Origin: an uncultured Gammaproteobacteria bacterium
Lineage (GTDB): Bacteria; Pseudomonadota; Gammaproteobacteria; HK1
DNA length: 64,000 nucleotides
Assembly (NCBI GenBank): GCA_958295835.1
Contig: OY282378.1
Location: forward strand, 4,675,694-4,739,693
Direction: 5' to 3'
Both the position numbers and the translations under genes were made by a program. This document shows positions 1 to 8,258 of this stretch, piece after piece; the first letter of the stretch is position 1; each line of letters begins with the position of its first letter. The notes below the pieces were generated by a model. That model searched no databases, had not been told where the DNA came from, and was given only the letters and a program-made list of their open reading frames with translations.

Positions 1-575
1 AGGAAGTCGCCGTTGCCCGCCGCCACCCCGATGACGATCGGGAAACGGTGCGTGCGCAGGTCGATGCCTGGCTCGGCGAGCTGTTTCCGAACGCCCGCGT
101 GAACGCCGATCGGCTGACCGCGGACTCGCCCATCCGGTTGACCTTCAGTTCAAGCCGATCGAGCCGCTGGGCGCGACCCGCGAACGTAGGCTACGGATTG
201 AGCTACGCATTCCCCGTCCTGGTCGCGTTGCTGACGGCGGCGCCGGGGACGATCATCGTCGTGGACAGCGCGGAGGCCCACCTGCACCCTCGGGCACAGT
301 CCGCCGTCGGTCGGCTGCTCGGACGGATGGCCGGCGCCGGCCTGCAGATTTTCGTCGAAACGCATAGTGATCATTTGCTCAACGGCATCCGGCTGGCCGT
401 TCGCGACGGTCTGCTCAATCCCGAAGATGCGGCCCTGCACTTCTTCGGTCCGGGCGGCGACGTCGGGCGGGTCACGACGGTCACCGTCGACCGAACAGGG
501 GCAATCAGCGACTGGCCGGAGGGCTTCTTCGATCAGGCGGAACGCGATCTGGCCGCCCTTTCCGGGTGGGAGTAG
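1..575 (+). CDS. AAA ATPase, DUF3696-like C-terminal part (5' end outside window)
   Basis: The reading frame is already open at base 3, so the gene starts before the window and only its last 190 or so residues are visible. The fragment has a Walker B-like strand followed by the motif EAHLHP, then ETHSDHLLNGIR, the H-loop/sensor region of ABC/OLD-type AAA ATPases. The tail resembles the DUF3696 end of this family. Its stop lies 6 bases before the start of the next gene, so the two are probably one operon. Family knowledge: such ATPases are common in defence islands. That this one acts in defence is inference; the Walker A half is not visible. Confidence 0.8.
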   Translation, partial: EVAVARRHPDDDRETVRAQVDAWLGELFPNARVNADRLTADSPIRLTFSSSRSSRWARPANVGYGLSYAFPVLVALLTAAPGTIIVVDSAEAHLHPRAQSAVGRLLGRMAGAGLQIFVETHSDHLLNGIRLAVRDGLLNPEDAALHFFGPGGDVGRVTTVTVDRTGAISDWPEGFFDQAERDLAALSGWE

Positions 576-581
576 ATCCTG

Positions 582-1532
582 TTGCGCGCGTTCGTCAACG
601 AGCTGGCGCTCGCCGAGGCCTGCGCCGTCGCCCATCCTCACCAAGCGCCTCTCGATGCACTGATCGAAGCGCGACGACGGCACCCTGTTCTTGTCGAGAG
701 GTTGTATTGCGCGAGGGGAATGCCGAACACGGAGATTCGGCCTGGGGTCAGGCTGGCCGAAGTCGGGAGACGACTGCCCCGTGACAAGCGGGTGTTGTTG
801 TTTCAGTGGGCAGGCAGGAAGGGGCCGTTCATCGAAGACGATCGACAGTCGACGGACGATGACCTGTTCCTGTTCGACGGCGAAGACGTCACTGATCTCG
901 GTCTCGGCGAAGCCGCGCGCCGTATCCTCGCCACGTTGCCGGCAGCCACCCTGAGCCCCGTCCAGGACCCTGCTTCACGCTTCGCCGCCGATCCGTTATG
1001 CGTCGTCCATGGGCTGGCGGAGGAGCCCATCGACCATGTCCCCGTTGCGAACTTTCGCGAAACGGAGGCGCTTGCGGATGCGCTGCTGGCGGCGCGACCG
1101 GAGCCTGCGACATGGCCGGAACTGCTCGCCGAGGCTCGTGAGCGCTTCGATCGCCTGCACATAGGCGGTCACTGTGACGACATCCTCGCACGCCACCCTT
1201 ACCATCCGCCGGGAGGCAGGAGGATCCTCGCCCTGCTCGACGTACTTCAACGGCTGATGACGGAAATGGACGGTGACGGCAGGCTTTCCAGGGCCGGCGC
1301 AGAGCTGCACAACAGGTTCTTCGTCGGGGAAAGGTCGTGGTTCTCGGGCGAGTCCGAAGGACGCAAGAATTCCCCGGAGACCTTCACCTTTCCCGACCCC
1401 GACGGCGATGGAACGCTGGTTTGCTTCTGGCACGGCAAGGTCTCCACGCCAGCCTTCCGCATCCACTTCGAGTGGCCTGTCTCGCCGCCCGCCCGGCGAC
1501 TCCGCATCGTCTATATCGGGCCGCACCTCTGA
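582..1532 (+). CDS. partner protein of the DUF3696-type ATPase
   Basis: This 316-residue protein begins at TTG 582, just downstream of the ATPase stop, and is probably translationally coupled to it. No named domain is recognised in the N-terminal two thirds. The C-terminal part carries the motif FWHGKVSTPAFRIHFEWP and ends RIVYIGPHL, a pattern I associate with uncharacterised proteins encoded directly after DUF3696 ATPases. That recurrent pairing suggests an effector or adaptor controlled by the ATPase. The biochemical activity is unknown. There is no signal peptide or membrane segment, so it should be cytosolic. Confidence 0.7.
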   Translation: MRAFVNELALAEACAVAHPHQAPLDALIEARRRHPVLVERLYCARGMPNTEIRPGVRLAEVGRRLPRDKRVLLFQWAGRKGPFIEDDRQSTDDDLFLFDGEDVTDLGLGEAARRILATLPAATLSPVQDPASRFAADPLCVVHGLAEEPIDHVPVANFRETEALADALLAARPEPATWPELLAEARERFDRLHIGGHCDDILARHPYHPPGGRRILALLDVLQRLMTEMDGDGRLSRAGAELHNRFFVGERSWFSGESEGRKNSPETFTFPDPDGDGTLVCFWHGKVSTPAFRIHFEWPVSPPARRLRIVYIGPHL

Positions 1533-1650
1533 TCCCTCGCGACAACGAGGGGTTCGGTCGGCCGTTCGTTGCCGTCCGTTTCAAACTCCGAACCGCGCGT
1601 CACCGGATGTTTCGGCTCCGTCGCCGAAGATGGGATGAGTCTTGCCTCAA

Positions 1651-2001
1651 TCACGCTCCCGGCCCCTGCCGCGCGGCGAGTCCCTGGGCAAGGAACGTCG
1701 TGGCCAGTTGATTCAGGCTGACACCCTCGCTCGCCGCCCGTTTGGCGAGCTGCATGTGCAAGGTCTTCGGAATGCGCTGGACGAACTGTCCGCTCCAGGT
1801 CTTCGGGGCCGGCAGATCACCCTTGTCTTCCCGTTCGGCCGTCGCCCATGCCTCGAAGGCGTCACGGGCCTCCGCAATGGCGGCATCGATGGTCTCGGCG
1901 TCCGCGATACATCCGGGCAGATCGGGGATGGTGACCAGATAGCCTCCACCCTCCTCCTCGGGGATGGGGTCGACGTGGAGCGGATAATCTTCGAACTTCA
2001 T
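1651..2001 (-). CDS. hicB: HicB-family antitoxin
   Basis: A 116-residue antitoxin. The N-terminal HicB domain (about residues 1-55) contains the typical DLPGC segment followed by a helix rich in Ala and Glu; the C-terminal part (about 75-112) looks like a ribbon-helix-helix DNA-binding domain (RIPKTLHMQLAKRAASEGVS). HicB neutralises the HicA mRNA interferase and represses its own operon. Its ATG overlaps the end of hicA by 4 bases (ATGA), the normal hicA-hicB arrangement. Because hicA is frameshifted here, this antitoxin may have no active toxin to bind. A palindrome upstream of hicA is a candidate operator. Confidence 0.88.
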   Translation of the reverse strand: MKFEDYPLHVDPIPEEEGGGYLVTIPDLPGCIADAETIDAAIAEARDAFEAWATAEREDKGDLPAPKTWSGQFVQRIPKTLHMQLAKRAASEGVSLNQLATTFLAQGLAARQGPGA

Positions 2002-2230
2002 CGCGCGGCCTCGATCAGCTCCACCAGCCGCCTGATATAGAGGGGCTTGATGGGTTTGTGCATGGGGATCGTCAAGTGTCGGCGCAGAGCGTTGGTGACC
2101 ACCGCGTAGCTGGTTCCTCGTTGCCGAAAGGCCAGCCGTAAGCCCGCGCCACCGCCTTGATGTTGCCGGGCGTCCAATCCGCTTTCGGATTGGCCCTTAT
2201 CGAATCGAGTAGCCTCTCGGCTCTGGTCAT
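1998..2230 (-). pseudogene. hicA: HicA-family toxin, single-base frameshift
   Basis: Reading from the ATG at 2230 gives MTRAERLLDSIRANPKADW and then RAYGWPF, after which the frame runs to a premature stop at about 2072. The neighbouring frame continues the same protein with FRQRGTSYAVVTNALRRH and then LTIPMHKPIKPLYIRRLVEL, ending exactly in the ATGA overlap with hicB. The interval from start to true stop is 233 bases, one short of 78 codons, so one base near 2125 is missing. The second half holds the GTS and MHKPIKP signatures of this HicA branch. Either the toxin is inactivated or the read has an error. Confidence 0.8.
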
Positions 2231-2239
2231 GGCGCCGAT

Positions 2240-2257
2240 GATACTACCTACAGTATC
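2240..2257. promoter_or_regulatory. 18-bp palindrome, candidate HicB operator
   Basis: GATACT-ACCTAC-AGTATC is a perfect 6-6-6 inverted repeat ending 10 bases upstream of the hicA start codon (minus strand). Its position matches where HicB antitoxins bind to repress their own operon. Binding is inferred, not shown. Confidence 0.55.
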
Positions 2258-2325
2258 ACGATCCATGCAGAGCGAGATCGAATGGATCCACCGCCCGACT
2301 CCGAGGCCACCGGAGGACTGACCCC

Positions 2326-3520
2326 ATGCCCGCCGCCGAAACCGCCGCCACCTTCGCCGGCATCCACAACGAGAACGAGTTCTACAGCCATCACTACCTG
2401 TCCGAGGTCTTCGCGGGCGACATCCGGGAGACCGTGGAGCGCTGGCGCGATGCCGCTGCAAGCGACAGCCCAACCACAATCGACCGCACCTCCTACGGCG
2501 AGGCGCCGTCGCCCGAAGCCCTCCTCCTGAAAGGCGAGTTCTACGTGACCGCCCATTGGAACGAGACGATGTCACAGCGCGAAGGAATCGTCCGCAGGGA
2601 GACGCGATTCCCGGAGACCCCGGCGGCGCTGGTGCTGTCGGGTCCGCACTTCTTCGAACGCCTTGCGAATCAGGGCGCTACGCCTCTGCTGCCTCACCAG
2701 CCACTACGCCGACCTGTGGTCCGAAATCTGCAACGGCGAGTCGCCGCCTCCGACCGCCCCGGATCGTCCCGGATGCGCTACCATGCCCGGAAACGCCGTC
2801 GCCGCCTCCGATCGGAACCCTGCTCGTGATGCCGGAGGCACGACTGCCACGGATGAATCGTCCGGTAGTGCCTTCGCCGCTTCCGACCAACACTCTGATG
2901 CCCCGGAATCCATGAACGCCATCGACGCTTCTCGAGCCGACGCCTGGACCAGGCAGGATCCCCGCCTGCCGGAGGACTTCGCCGCCCTCACCCCCGAATG
3001 GCGATGGGAGTGCGCCCTCCGCACCGACTGCGCCCGCCGCCAAGCCCTCATCAAGATCGACATCCTCGCCGCCATGGCCCTCGCCCTGACCCTCGGCGAA
3101 CTCCTCACCATCTATCGCGTCCAGTTTCCCGTCATGCGCCAGTACGAAGCCGATACTTGGTACGACGCCAATGGCCGCATCGTCTTCACCCCTCCAAGGG
3201 CCTCCCCGGCGTCGGCTTCCCCCGCAAGGCCGTCAAGGGCGACACCAGCTACACCCTCCGCACCCCCGACCGCCAGAGCGCGCACCCCGACGACGACGCG
3301 CAGACCGGCAGCACCCAGGCCGGCATCTCCCTCGGCTGGGAGGACATCCGCGACCTTCCCGAAGGCACCGTCACCCGCCGCATCACCGACGACACCCTAC
3401 CGGGCGGCCCCACCGACCTCGATATCACGTACCATACCCTTCGATCGCAATGATCGGAAAAAGGACTGCTACGTTACGTGGATGGCGTTTGAGCGGTGTT
3501 TCGATACCGGCGACAGATGA
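2326..3520 (+). pseudogene. remnant of Eco57I-like restriction-methylase (type IIG/Pgl-like)
   Basis: The start reads MPAAETAATFAGIHNENEFY and then SHHYLSEVFAGDIRETVERW, the N-terminus I know from large (over 1000 residue) Eco57I-type class I methyltransferases. After about 115 residues, near 2665, the frame changes and the sequence jumps to C-terminal motifs of the same family (HYADLW, then RRQALIKIDILAAMAL, YRVQFPVMRQYEADTWYD). The whole methylase core is missing. Two more frameshifts follow, near 3190 (into SKGLPGVGFPRKA) and near 3440 (into PFDRNDRKKDCY). The gene is dead; only about 390 codons are left. Confidence 0.8.
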
Positions 3521-3770
3521 AGAAATCAATATCGATGAATGGAAAATACGATGTCTGTAGAAATGAAATGATCAATTGAGCGAGCACTGAAAAACGTAGT
3601 TGCCTACAGGGACATGGATATTTTTCCTTTTACCTTCGAAAATACATATTCGAGGATAAGTTTTCTGATTATGTTTGGATTCTTCTTGACAGACACGAAT
3701 AACTTAAAGATTGTATGGCTGAAATCCCACAATTGTCAGCGATCCATGTCGGCAAGACTCGGAAACCGGG
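3521..3770. other. AT-rich intergenic stretch
   Basis: No gene seen. The base composition is clearly more AT-rich than the flanks, which suggests foreign DNA or a regulatory region for the gene starting at 3771. Confidence 0.5.
3686..3714 (+). promoter_or_regulatory. possible sigma70 promoter for the gene at 3771
   Basis: A perfect TTGACA (3686-3691) is followed after 17 bases by GATTGT, a poor -10. The site is in the AT-rich gap 57 bases upstream of the next start codon. The weak -10 keeps confidence low. Confidence 0.35.
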
Positions 3771-5228
3771 ATGATGAAGGAAGATTCGAAAAACACCTTG
3801 GTTAACGACCTGCTCGACCGCACGGCCAGAGCCGTCCAACAAGGCGAGATCCGTGATCTGAGGGAAGTCGTCACCGATGCCCTGAAGGCCAAGGTTCACC
3901 ACGGCTTGGCCAAGCTACCCCGGTTCCGGGAGCACCTCTCGGTCCTGACAGCGCACGCCGCGACCCAGGGTGACGAGCAGTTCGTTTCAGCCCTCGCCGA
4001 GCTGGGGCGCTTGCACAGTTCAACCCGGTCGAAGTGCGAATGGGTCCCCGCACTAGCGGCCCGGTTGCTGTCGGTCGGCGTGCCTTCGTCCTTTCAACAC
4101 GGCGATGGCGATCAACGTCACCATGCCGCCGTCGCCGTCGTGGCGTCCGGCATCCCGATGGAACCGGATGTTCTGGCGAAGGCTGCCGTCGAAGAGGACA
4201 AAGGTGAAAAAGCACGTCGTGTGTGGGTCAGGGCGCTGCTTGAAAGAGTGCCGTTGTCCGAGGGTTTCAAATACATGGCGCGGGCGATCACCGAAATCGA
4301 CGGCATGTCGACCCAGAGCCGCTCTCTTCGTCTTCAACACATCCTGGAGGCGCTCAACGATCAGTTCATCCAGGCTGACATCCAGGTCGATGAAAATCTC
4401 TGCGACGGCTTTCGCCATTTCATCACCAAGGCATTTGCCAACGTTCCACGTCCTCAGGAGTACAGGACATCAGCCATGACGGTGGAAGAACTGGTCAAGA
4501 CCGCCATCCAGCTAATCCGCTTCAGATTCAGGCTTGGCGCGGAACCGGACTTCTACAGGGCGGTGGCGCTTGCGGACCGATGGCTACCGGACGGTGGCTG
4601 GATACGGCTGACCGGTGACAGCGCCGGGCTGAAACAGCTACGGCGAACCCTTCTCGAAGGGTTGTTGCTGTTGCTTGAACAAGGCAAACCCGACAATGAA
4701 CTCCTCAAGGCGCACCGTGCCCTGTCGCCTGACAAGAGATTCGCGCAAAAGGAACTGAGTGAATCGGAGAGATCGGCGCGCAACCTGCCGCCCGAGTTGC
4801 GAAGATGGCTGGGTTCAGGTGGCGTCAAAATGGTGGAGACGAAACCCGTCGAACTGGACGAAACCGACGACCTGTCGATCGCCATGGCCATGATCGTCGC
4901 GAACGATCTCCGCCATCGGACGGACATGAGCGTCGACGCCATGCTCAATGACATTCGCTTCAAGGCTCCAATCCATGCCGATACCATCACAGGCGTGGTC
5001 GATCTGACCAAGCAGCTTATCGACCGGGTGATTTTTTTGGCGGACAGAAGGCAGCTACGATTATTTGGTTCGCCCGGCGAGATCGTCGACTTCTCGCCTC
5101 ACGCGTATCGCCTCCCCGACGATGCACCGCTCACGCGACGCGTCCAGATCCAGTCGCCCGGCGTTGAAAAATGTGGGCGGTCAGCGTCAAGGGTGGTTGT
5201 TCCTGCTCTCGTGGAGGCGTTCAACTGA
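3771..5228 (+). CDS. helical protein with possible GrpE-like C-terminal tail, convergent with an Hsp70-like gene
   Basis: A 485-residue soluble protein, mostly predicted helical and without signal peptide or membrane segment. I do not recognise the first 400 residues. The last 60 (LFGSPGEIVDFSPHAYRLPD, then VQIQSPGVE) resemble a short beta-rich tail I have seen in GrpE-annotated or Hsp70-associated proteins; this is a pattern impression, not a domain assignment. Its stop is only 12 bases from the stop of the convergent Hsp70-like gene, which makes a functional pair plausible. The starting MM lets translation begin at 3771 or 3774. Confidence 0.6.
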   Translation: MMKEDSKNTLVNDLLDRTARAVQQGEIRDLREVVTDALKAKVHHGLAKLPRFREHLSVLTAHAATQGDEQFVSALAELGRLHSSTRSKCEWVPALAARLLSVGVPSSFQHGDGDQRHHAAVAVVASGIPMEPDVLAKAAVEEDKGEKARRVWVRALLERVPLSEGFKYMARAITEIDGMSTQSRSLRLQHILEALNDQFIQADIQVDENLCDGFRHFITKAFANVPRPQEYRTSAMTVEELVKTAIQLIRFRFRLGAEPDFYRAVALADRWLPDGGWIRLTGDSAGLKQLRRTLLEGLLLLLEQGKPDNELLKAHRALSPDKRFAQKELSESERSARNLPPELRRWLGSGGVKMVETKPVELDETDDLSIAMAMIVANDLRHRTDMSVDAMLNDIRFKAPIHADTITGVVDLTKQLIDRVIFLADRRQLRLFGSPGEIVDFSPHAYRLPDDAPLTRRVQIQSPGVEKCGRSASRVVVPALVEAFN

Positions 5229-5240
5229 CAGCGCTTGTCA

Positions 5241-6890
5241 TCACTGCCCGTCGCGAAAGCCGTCTAGTTTCCATTGCACTTCAGATAAATCCCCTCCGAA
5301 CGTCTTTCGCTCCTGATCCACGCCCAAGAAGGGAATCTTCCCCGCGCCGTGGCAGGCGCCGCCGATGCACACCGCGAGTTTCGGATAGGAGGCGATGATG
5401 TCCTCGCACTCTTCTTCGAGCCAAGGTGGTGACTGTGCCACACCTATCGGTATAACCGCCGACTCGCCAATATTGACAGACTGGTTTCCAGCAAGCGTTG
5501 TCACCATGCTGAGGGAAGCCCCGCCGCCCGTGAAGAACACCTCGAGCTCTTTAAGAGCCAACCAACTCCTGTCGATTCCCGACAGCACCTCGTGAAATTT
5601 TGTCCTCATCGCGACCCGCAGCCCATCCATTGCAGGACATTCTTCAAATTCATCGAGCTGCGCTTCGGTCTTCATATCGTTGACGAGTTGCCTCGTCACG
5701 CTCCCATTACTGAACAGTTCCTCCTTAATCAGCCGAATATCCCGACGCAAGTCGGCTATGACGGCACCACGCCGCGAATGGCCTTCCCCGACATTCGCCT
5801 GTTGCAGCAGGTAATCCATCAGAGCGTTGTCGACGCTGTCCCCGGCGACCCGGATTGTGGTTACGGAGCCCTTGATAGGGATCAGGCGCATCCCGCCCTT
5901 GTCTTGAACTCGCGCGAACATGGCGAAGTCGGTTGTTCCCGCTCCCGCGTCGATCACCATCATGAGGCGGCGTCGATGCTGTTCGGGAACAATATTCCGG
6001 ACACGACTGGCGAAAGCGGCGACTGGTTCCGGCAGGACTCCGCTTTCGACCACGATATGCTTCTCCTGTGTGCTCGCTTCGGCGACGGCGAGTTCCTTGC
6101 GCAAATCATCCAATAGAATTCCGCTGGCCCACTGGCCGGAGAAGCGATCAGCCAGTGCCTGTCCGACAGCCGCGCATTCATTCAGGATGTTCGTCGCCCA
6201 CTCATCCCGAGTCTGGTCGAAAACGGGCTTGGTGTAGCTGCGCGGGACGTTGCGGCTACCCTCTTGATGGTCCTCCCGTAGCGCCAGAAGCGCGCTGTCG
6301 GTCAGGAAGGCCAGATACAGCGAGACCACCTCTTTGCGATTGATTTGATGCCCGCCCGGGTTGTAAAGGTCGGACACGGGTTCCAGCAAGTCGGTCATCG
6401 GGCCGACGGTCAGAATGTCCTTGATGGACTGGAACGCTTGGTGGTGCTCGGGGTCTGCCGCCGCCGCGAGATTCACGGCTGTTTGTCCGAAGAAGACGCG
6501 CCCATCCCGATTGATGAAGATCGATGAATTGAGCGCGTAAGGGGAAGACGCGGGCTCCCCTGCGGCGTGGCCGATCCTCAGTGGCATGGGCATGTCGGCG
6601 TCCTTGTCCCACGCAAACGCCTTCGACATGGCGGTACCGAAGTCGAGGCAGAGGTGAATGGGGCCGGTGTAGGGTTCGACCGGGGGCGCCGCTGGGAAGT
6701 CGGGGCTCTGCGCCGTGTCTGCGGTGTCGAGAACTTCGTCCTCTGCACCGTCGGCATCGCCGGGATCGTCAGTACCGCCAAACACACTATTTGCATACTC
6801 AAGCGCCGCAGTGGCGAGCTGATGCGGCGGAATCTCCATGGTTTCCGCCAGCTCGTGGAGAAACCTGACTATCTTCTTCTTCGAAGCCAC
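5241..6890 (-). CDS. Hsp70/actin-fold ATPase
   Basis: A 549-residue protein with the three ATP-binding signatures of the Hsp70/actin fold: phosphate-1 (LDFGTAMSKAFA, about residue 82), phosphate-2 (VIDAGAGTTDFAMF, about 300) and the adenosine motif (FFTGGGASL, about 455). The N-terminus (1-75) is an extra helical and acidic segment not found in DnaK, and there is no DnaK-type substrate-binding and lid domain after the ATPase. It is therefore an Hsp70-like protein rather than a housekeeping chaperone, and no dnaJ is nearby. The context (defence island, convergent helical partner) suggests a specialised role; that role is unknown. Confidence 0.8.
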   Translation of the reverse strand: MASKKKIVRFLHELAETMEIPPHQLATAALEYANSVFGGTDDPGDADGAEDEVLDTADTAQSPDFPAAPPVEPYTGPIHLCLDFGTAMSKAFAWDKDADMPMPLRIGHAAGEPASSPYALNSSIFINRDGRVFFGQTAVNLAAAADPEHHQAFQSIKDILTVGPMTDLLEPVSDLYNPGGHQINRKEVVSLYLAFLTDSALLALREDHQEGSRNVPRSYTKPVFDQTRDEWATNILNECAAVGQALADRFSGQWASGILLDDLRKELAVAEASTQEKHIVVESGVLPEPVAAFASRVRNIVPEQHRRRLMMVIDAGAGTTDFAMFARVQDKGGMRLIPIKGSVTTIRVAGDSVDNALMDYLLQQANVGEGHSRRGAVIADLRRDIRLIKEELFSNGSVTRQLVNDMKTEAQLDEFEECPAMDGLRVAMRTKFHEVLSGIDRSWLALKELEVFFTGGGASLSMVTTLAGNQSVNIGESAVIPIGVAQSPPWLEEECEDIIASYPKLAVCIGGACHGAGKIPFLGVDQERKTFGGDLSEVQWKLDGFRDGQ

Positions 6891-7202
6891 TTTTACTCAA
6901 GCACCCTTGGGGGTTGGTGAATGGGAAGGACGGCAGCGCCTGACACCGCCAACACGCCGGTCTACCGGTCACCGGAGGATAACACCGAAGTCCCTGGCGC
7001 AGACAACGACCTGTCAGCGCCGCAGGGCCAAATCACTAAAATTCTATTGACATCAACATGTTATATGATCCGTGGCGCGGTGGCCCAAAGGGTGGCCCAA
7101 TCCGTGCTGGCGGGCTTGATCGAACGCCTTTCGTCACATCGGGGCTACCGATATGGGGCAATGAACCAATTGACTCATGAGACAATGAGCCCCGCGTGAA
7201 AA
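6891..7202. other. intergenic region, no gene recognised
   Basis: Only short non-conserved reading frames are present. It contains an imperfect repeat of GTGGCCCAA and AT-rich patches, but nothing assignable. It should include the promoter of the minus-strand Hsp70-like gene. Confidence 0.4.
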
Positions 7203-7286
7203 ATGAATGTGAACATCCAGGACTACAATAGCATGGCGACGGCGTATCAGATACGCCAACTCATTGATGCGATTGAGAAATTGTAG
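7203..7286 (+). CDS. possible 27-residue peptide before the HicB remnant
   Basis: ATG 7203 to TAG 7286 encodes a short peptide ending IRQLIDAIEKL. It sits 7 bases upstream of the HicB-like remnant, where a HicA gene would be expected, but shows no HicA motif. It may be a leftover end of a lost gene or chance. Confidence 0.2.
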   Translation: MNVNIQDYNSMATAYQIRQLIDAIEKL

Positions 7287-7293
7287 GTTCGGA

Positions 7294-7605
7294 ATGGCTG
7301 ATCACAACACCTGCCGCATCACATGGTCGGCGGAGGATGGAGAGCACTTGGGGCTGTGCGCCGAATTTCCGTCTCTGAGCTGGCTGGCCCCGACTCCCGG
7401 CGAGGCGCTGTCGGGGATTCGGGAGCTGGTGAGCGGCGTGCTCGCGGACATGCAGGCTAGTGGAGAATCCCCGCCGGAACCCCTCGCGGACCACACCTGT
7501 AGCGGATGATTCGTGGTGCGGTTCCCCACGAAACGCATTGGGCGCTCACGATCAAGGCCGCCGGGGAACGAACCTGAACCGGCTCGTGAGCGCGCGGCTG
7601 ACCGG
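7294..7605 (+). pseudogene. second HicB-like antitoxin, degenerate
   Basis: ATG 7294 starts a HicB N-terminal domain (DGEHLGLCAEFPSLSWLAPT, then PGEALSGIRELV). It hits TGA at 7507-7509, exactly where related proteins continue with a Lys before FVVR. After the stop the rest is still readable in shifted frames: FVVRF, then HETHWALTIKAAGERT, then LNRLVSARL, together the ribbon-helix-helix tail. There is thus one nonsense change and at least two frameshifts. No HicA gene is adjacent. It is a dead antitoxin gene. Confidence 0.65.
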
Positions 7606-7732
7606 ATGACCATCGCCCCTCCCTGCGCCAGGACTCTGGCGGAGGCGGCGGAGGCGGCTGGCGCGGACGGCTCCGCCACGAGCCTTCGCCCTTCGGTCTC
7701 GGGACAACGGCTGTATCGTTCATCAATCATCG

Positions 7733-7831
7733 AAACCGGGCGAAACCACCGATCCGGCGAACATCATCGCAACTCTGACCAGCGACTTGCCGGACGAGCT
7801 GGCGGAGGAAGCAAAGTCGTTCGGCCTCTGA
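7733..7831 (+). pseudogene. antitoxin-like fragment
   Basis: This frame reads PANIIATLTSDLPDELAEEA and KSFGL before a stop. The helix DELAEEAKSFGL resembles the body of short antitoxins of the RelB/VapB kind, which normally run on with LTPE and a basic tail; here the tail is gone and no start codon is evident. Identification is by motif impression only. Confidence 0.3.
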
Positions 7832-7980
7832 CCCATTCAACGCACGGATGTGGAGAATTCGAGCTGGAAGAGGGACGGTGAACACCGGAAGACGAGGGCG
7901 GGAACCACGATGAACCGGCGAAAGCACGAAGAAACGAAAAAGGGACCTGCACTGGGGCCGATTGGCTGGGCGGACGTGGA

Positions 7981-8115
7981 GGGGCCGCCTGGAAATGCGG
8001 TAGAAATCATCATGATCTACTGGATGCCGGGGACTGCGAGGGAGCGGCGAAGTGGCTGGCCGACATCCCGGTGGATGGGATCGCCCGGCTGGAAGAAGAG
8101 ATGGCGCGAAAATGA
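7981..8115 (+). pseudogene. antitoxin-like fragment coupled to a PIN remnant
   Basis: The frame reads HHDLLDAGDCEGAAKWLADI, then PVDGIARLEEEMARK, and its stop overlaps the start of the PIN fragment as ATGA, the classic antitoxin-toxin coupling. No start codon is left upstream in frame. The antitoxin family is not identified. Confidence 0.35.
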
Positions 8116-8258
8116 CCGGCATCGTCGCCATCGACGCGAATCTGTTCCTGCGCCACACGGTGCGCGGGTTCCTCTGCGCAATGCAGGATACGCGCGGGGG
8201 ACAGGTGCCGGTTAACGCGAGACGCCGTTGGAGAAGCAGAGCGCCATCGGCGAGTTGA
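8112..8258 (+). pseudogene. PIN-domain (VapC-like) toxin, N-terminal remnant
   Basis: MTGIVAIDANLFLRHT is the first strand of a PIN domain with its catalytic Asp (IDANLFLR). After about 30 residues the PIN similarity stops and the sequence runs into unrelated basic residues and a stop. A complete VapC has about 130 residues with three further acidic positions, all absent here. It cannot be an active RNase. Confidence 0.5.

Noticed and set aside
7047..7069. TTGACA followed by TATATGAT as a promoter
   Set aside because: The spacing between the hexamers is only 9-11 bases, too short for a sigma70 promoter.
6921..7199. 92-residue frame after the Hsp70-like gene
   Set aside because: No ribosome site, no family pattern and low-complexity composition; probably not coding.
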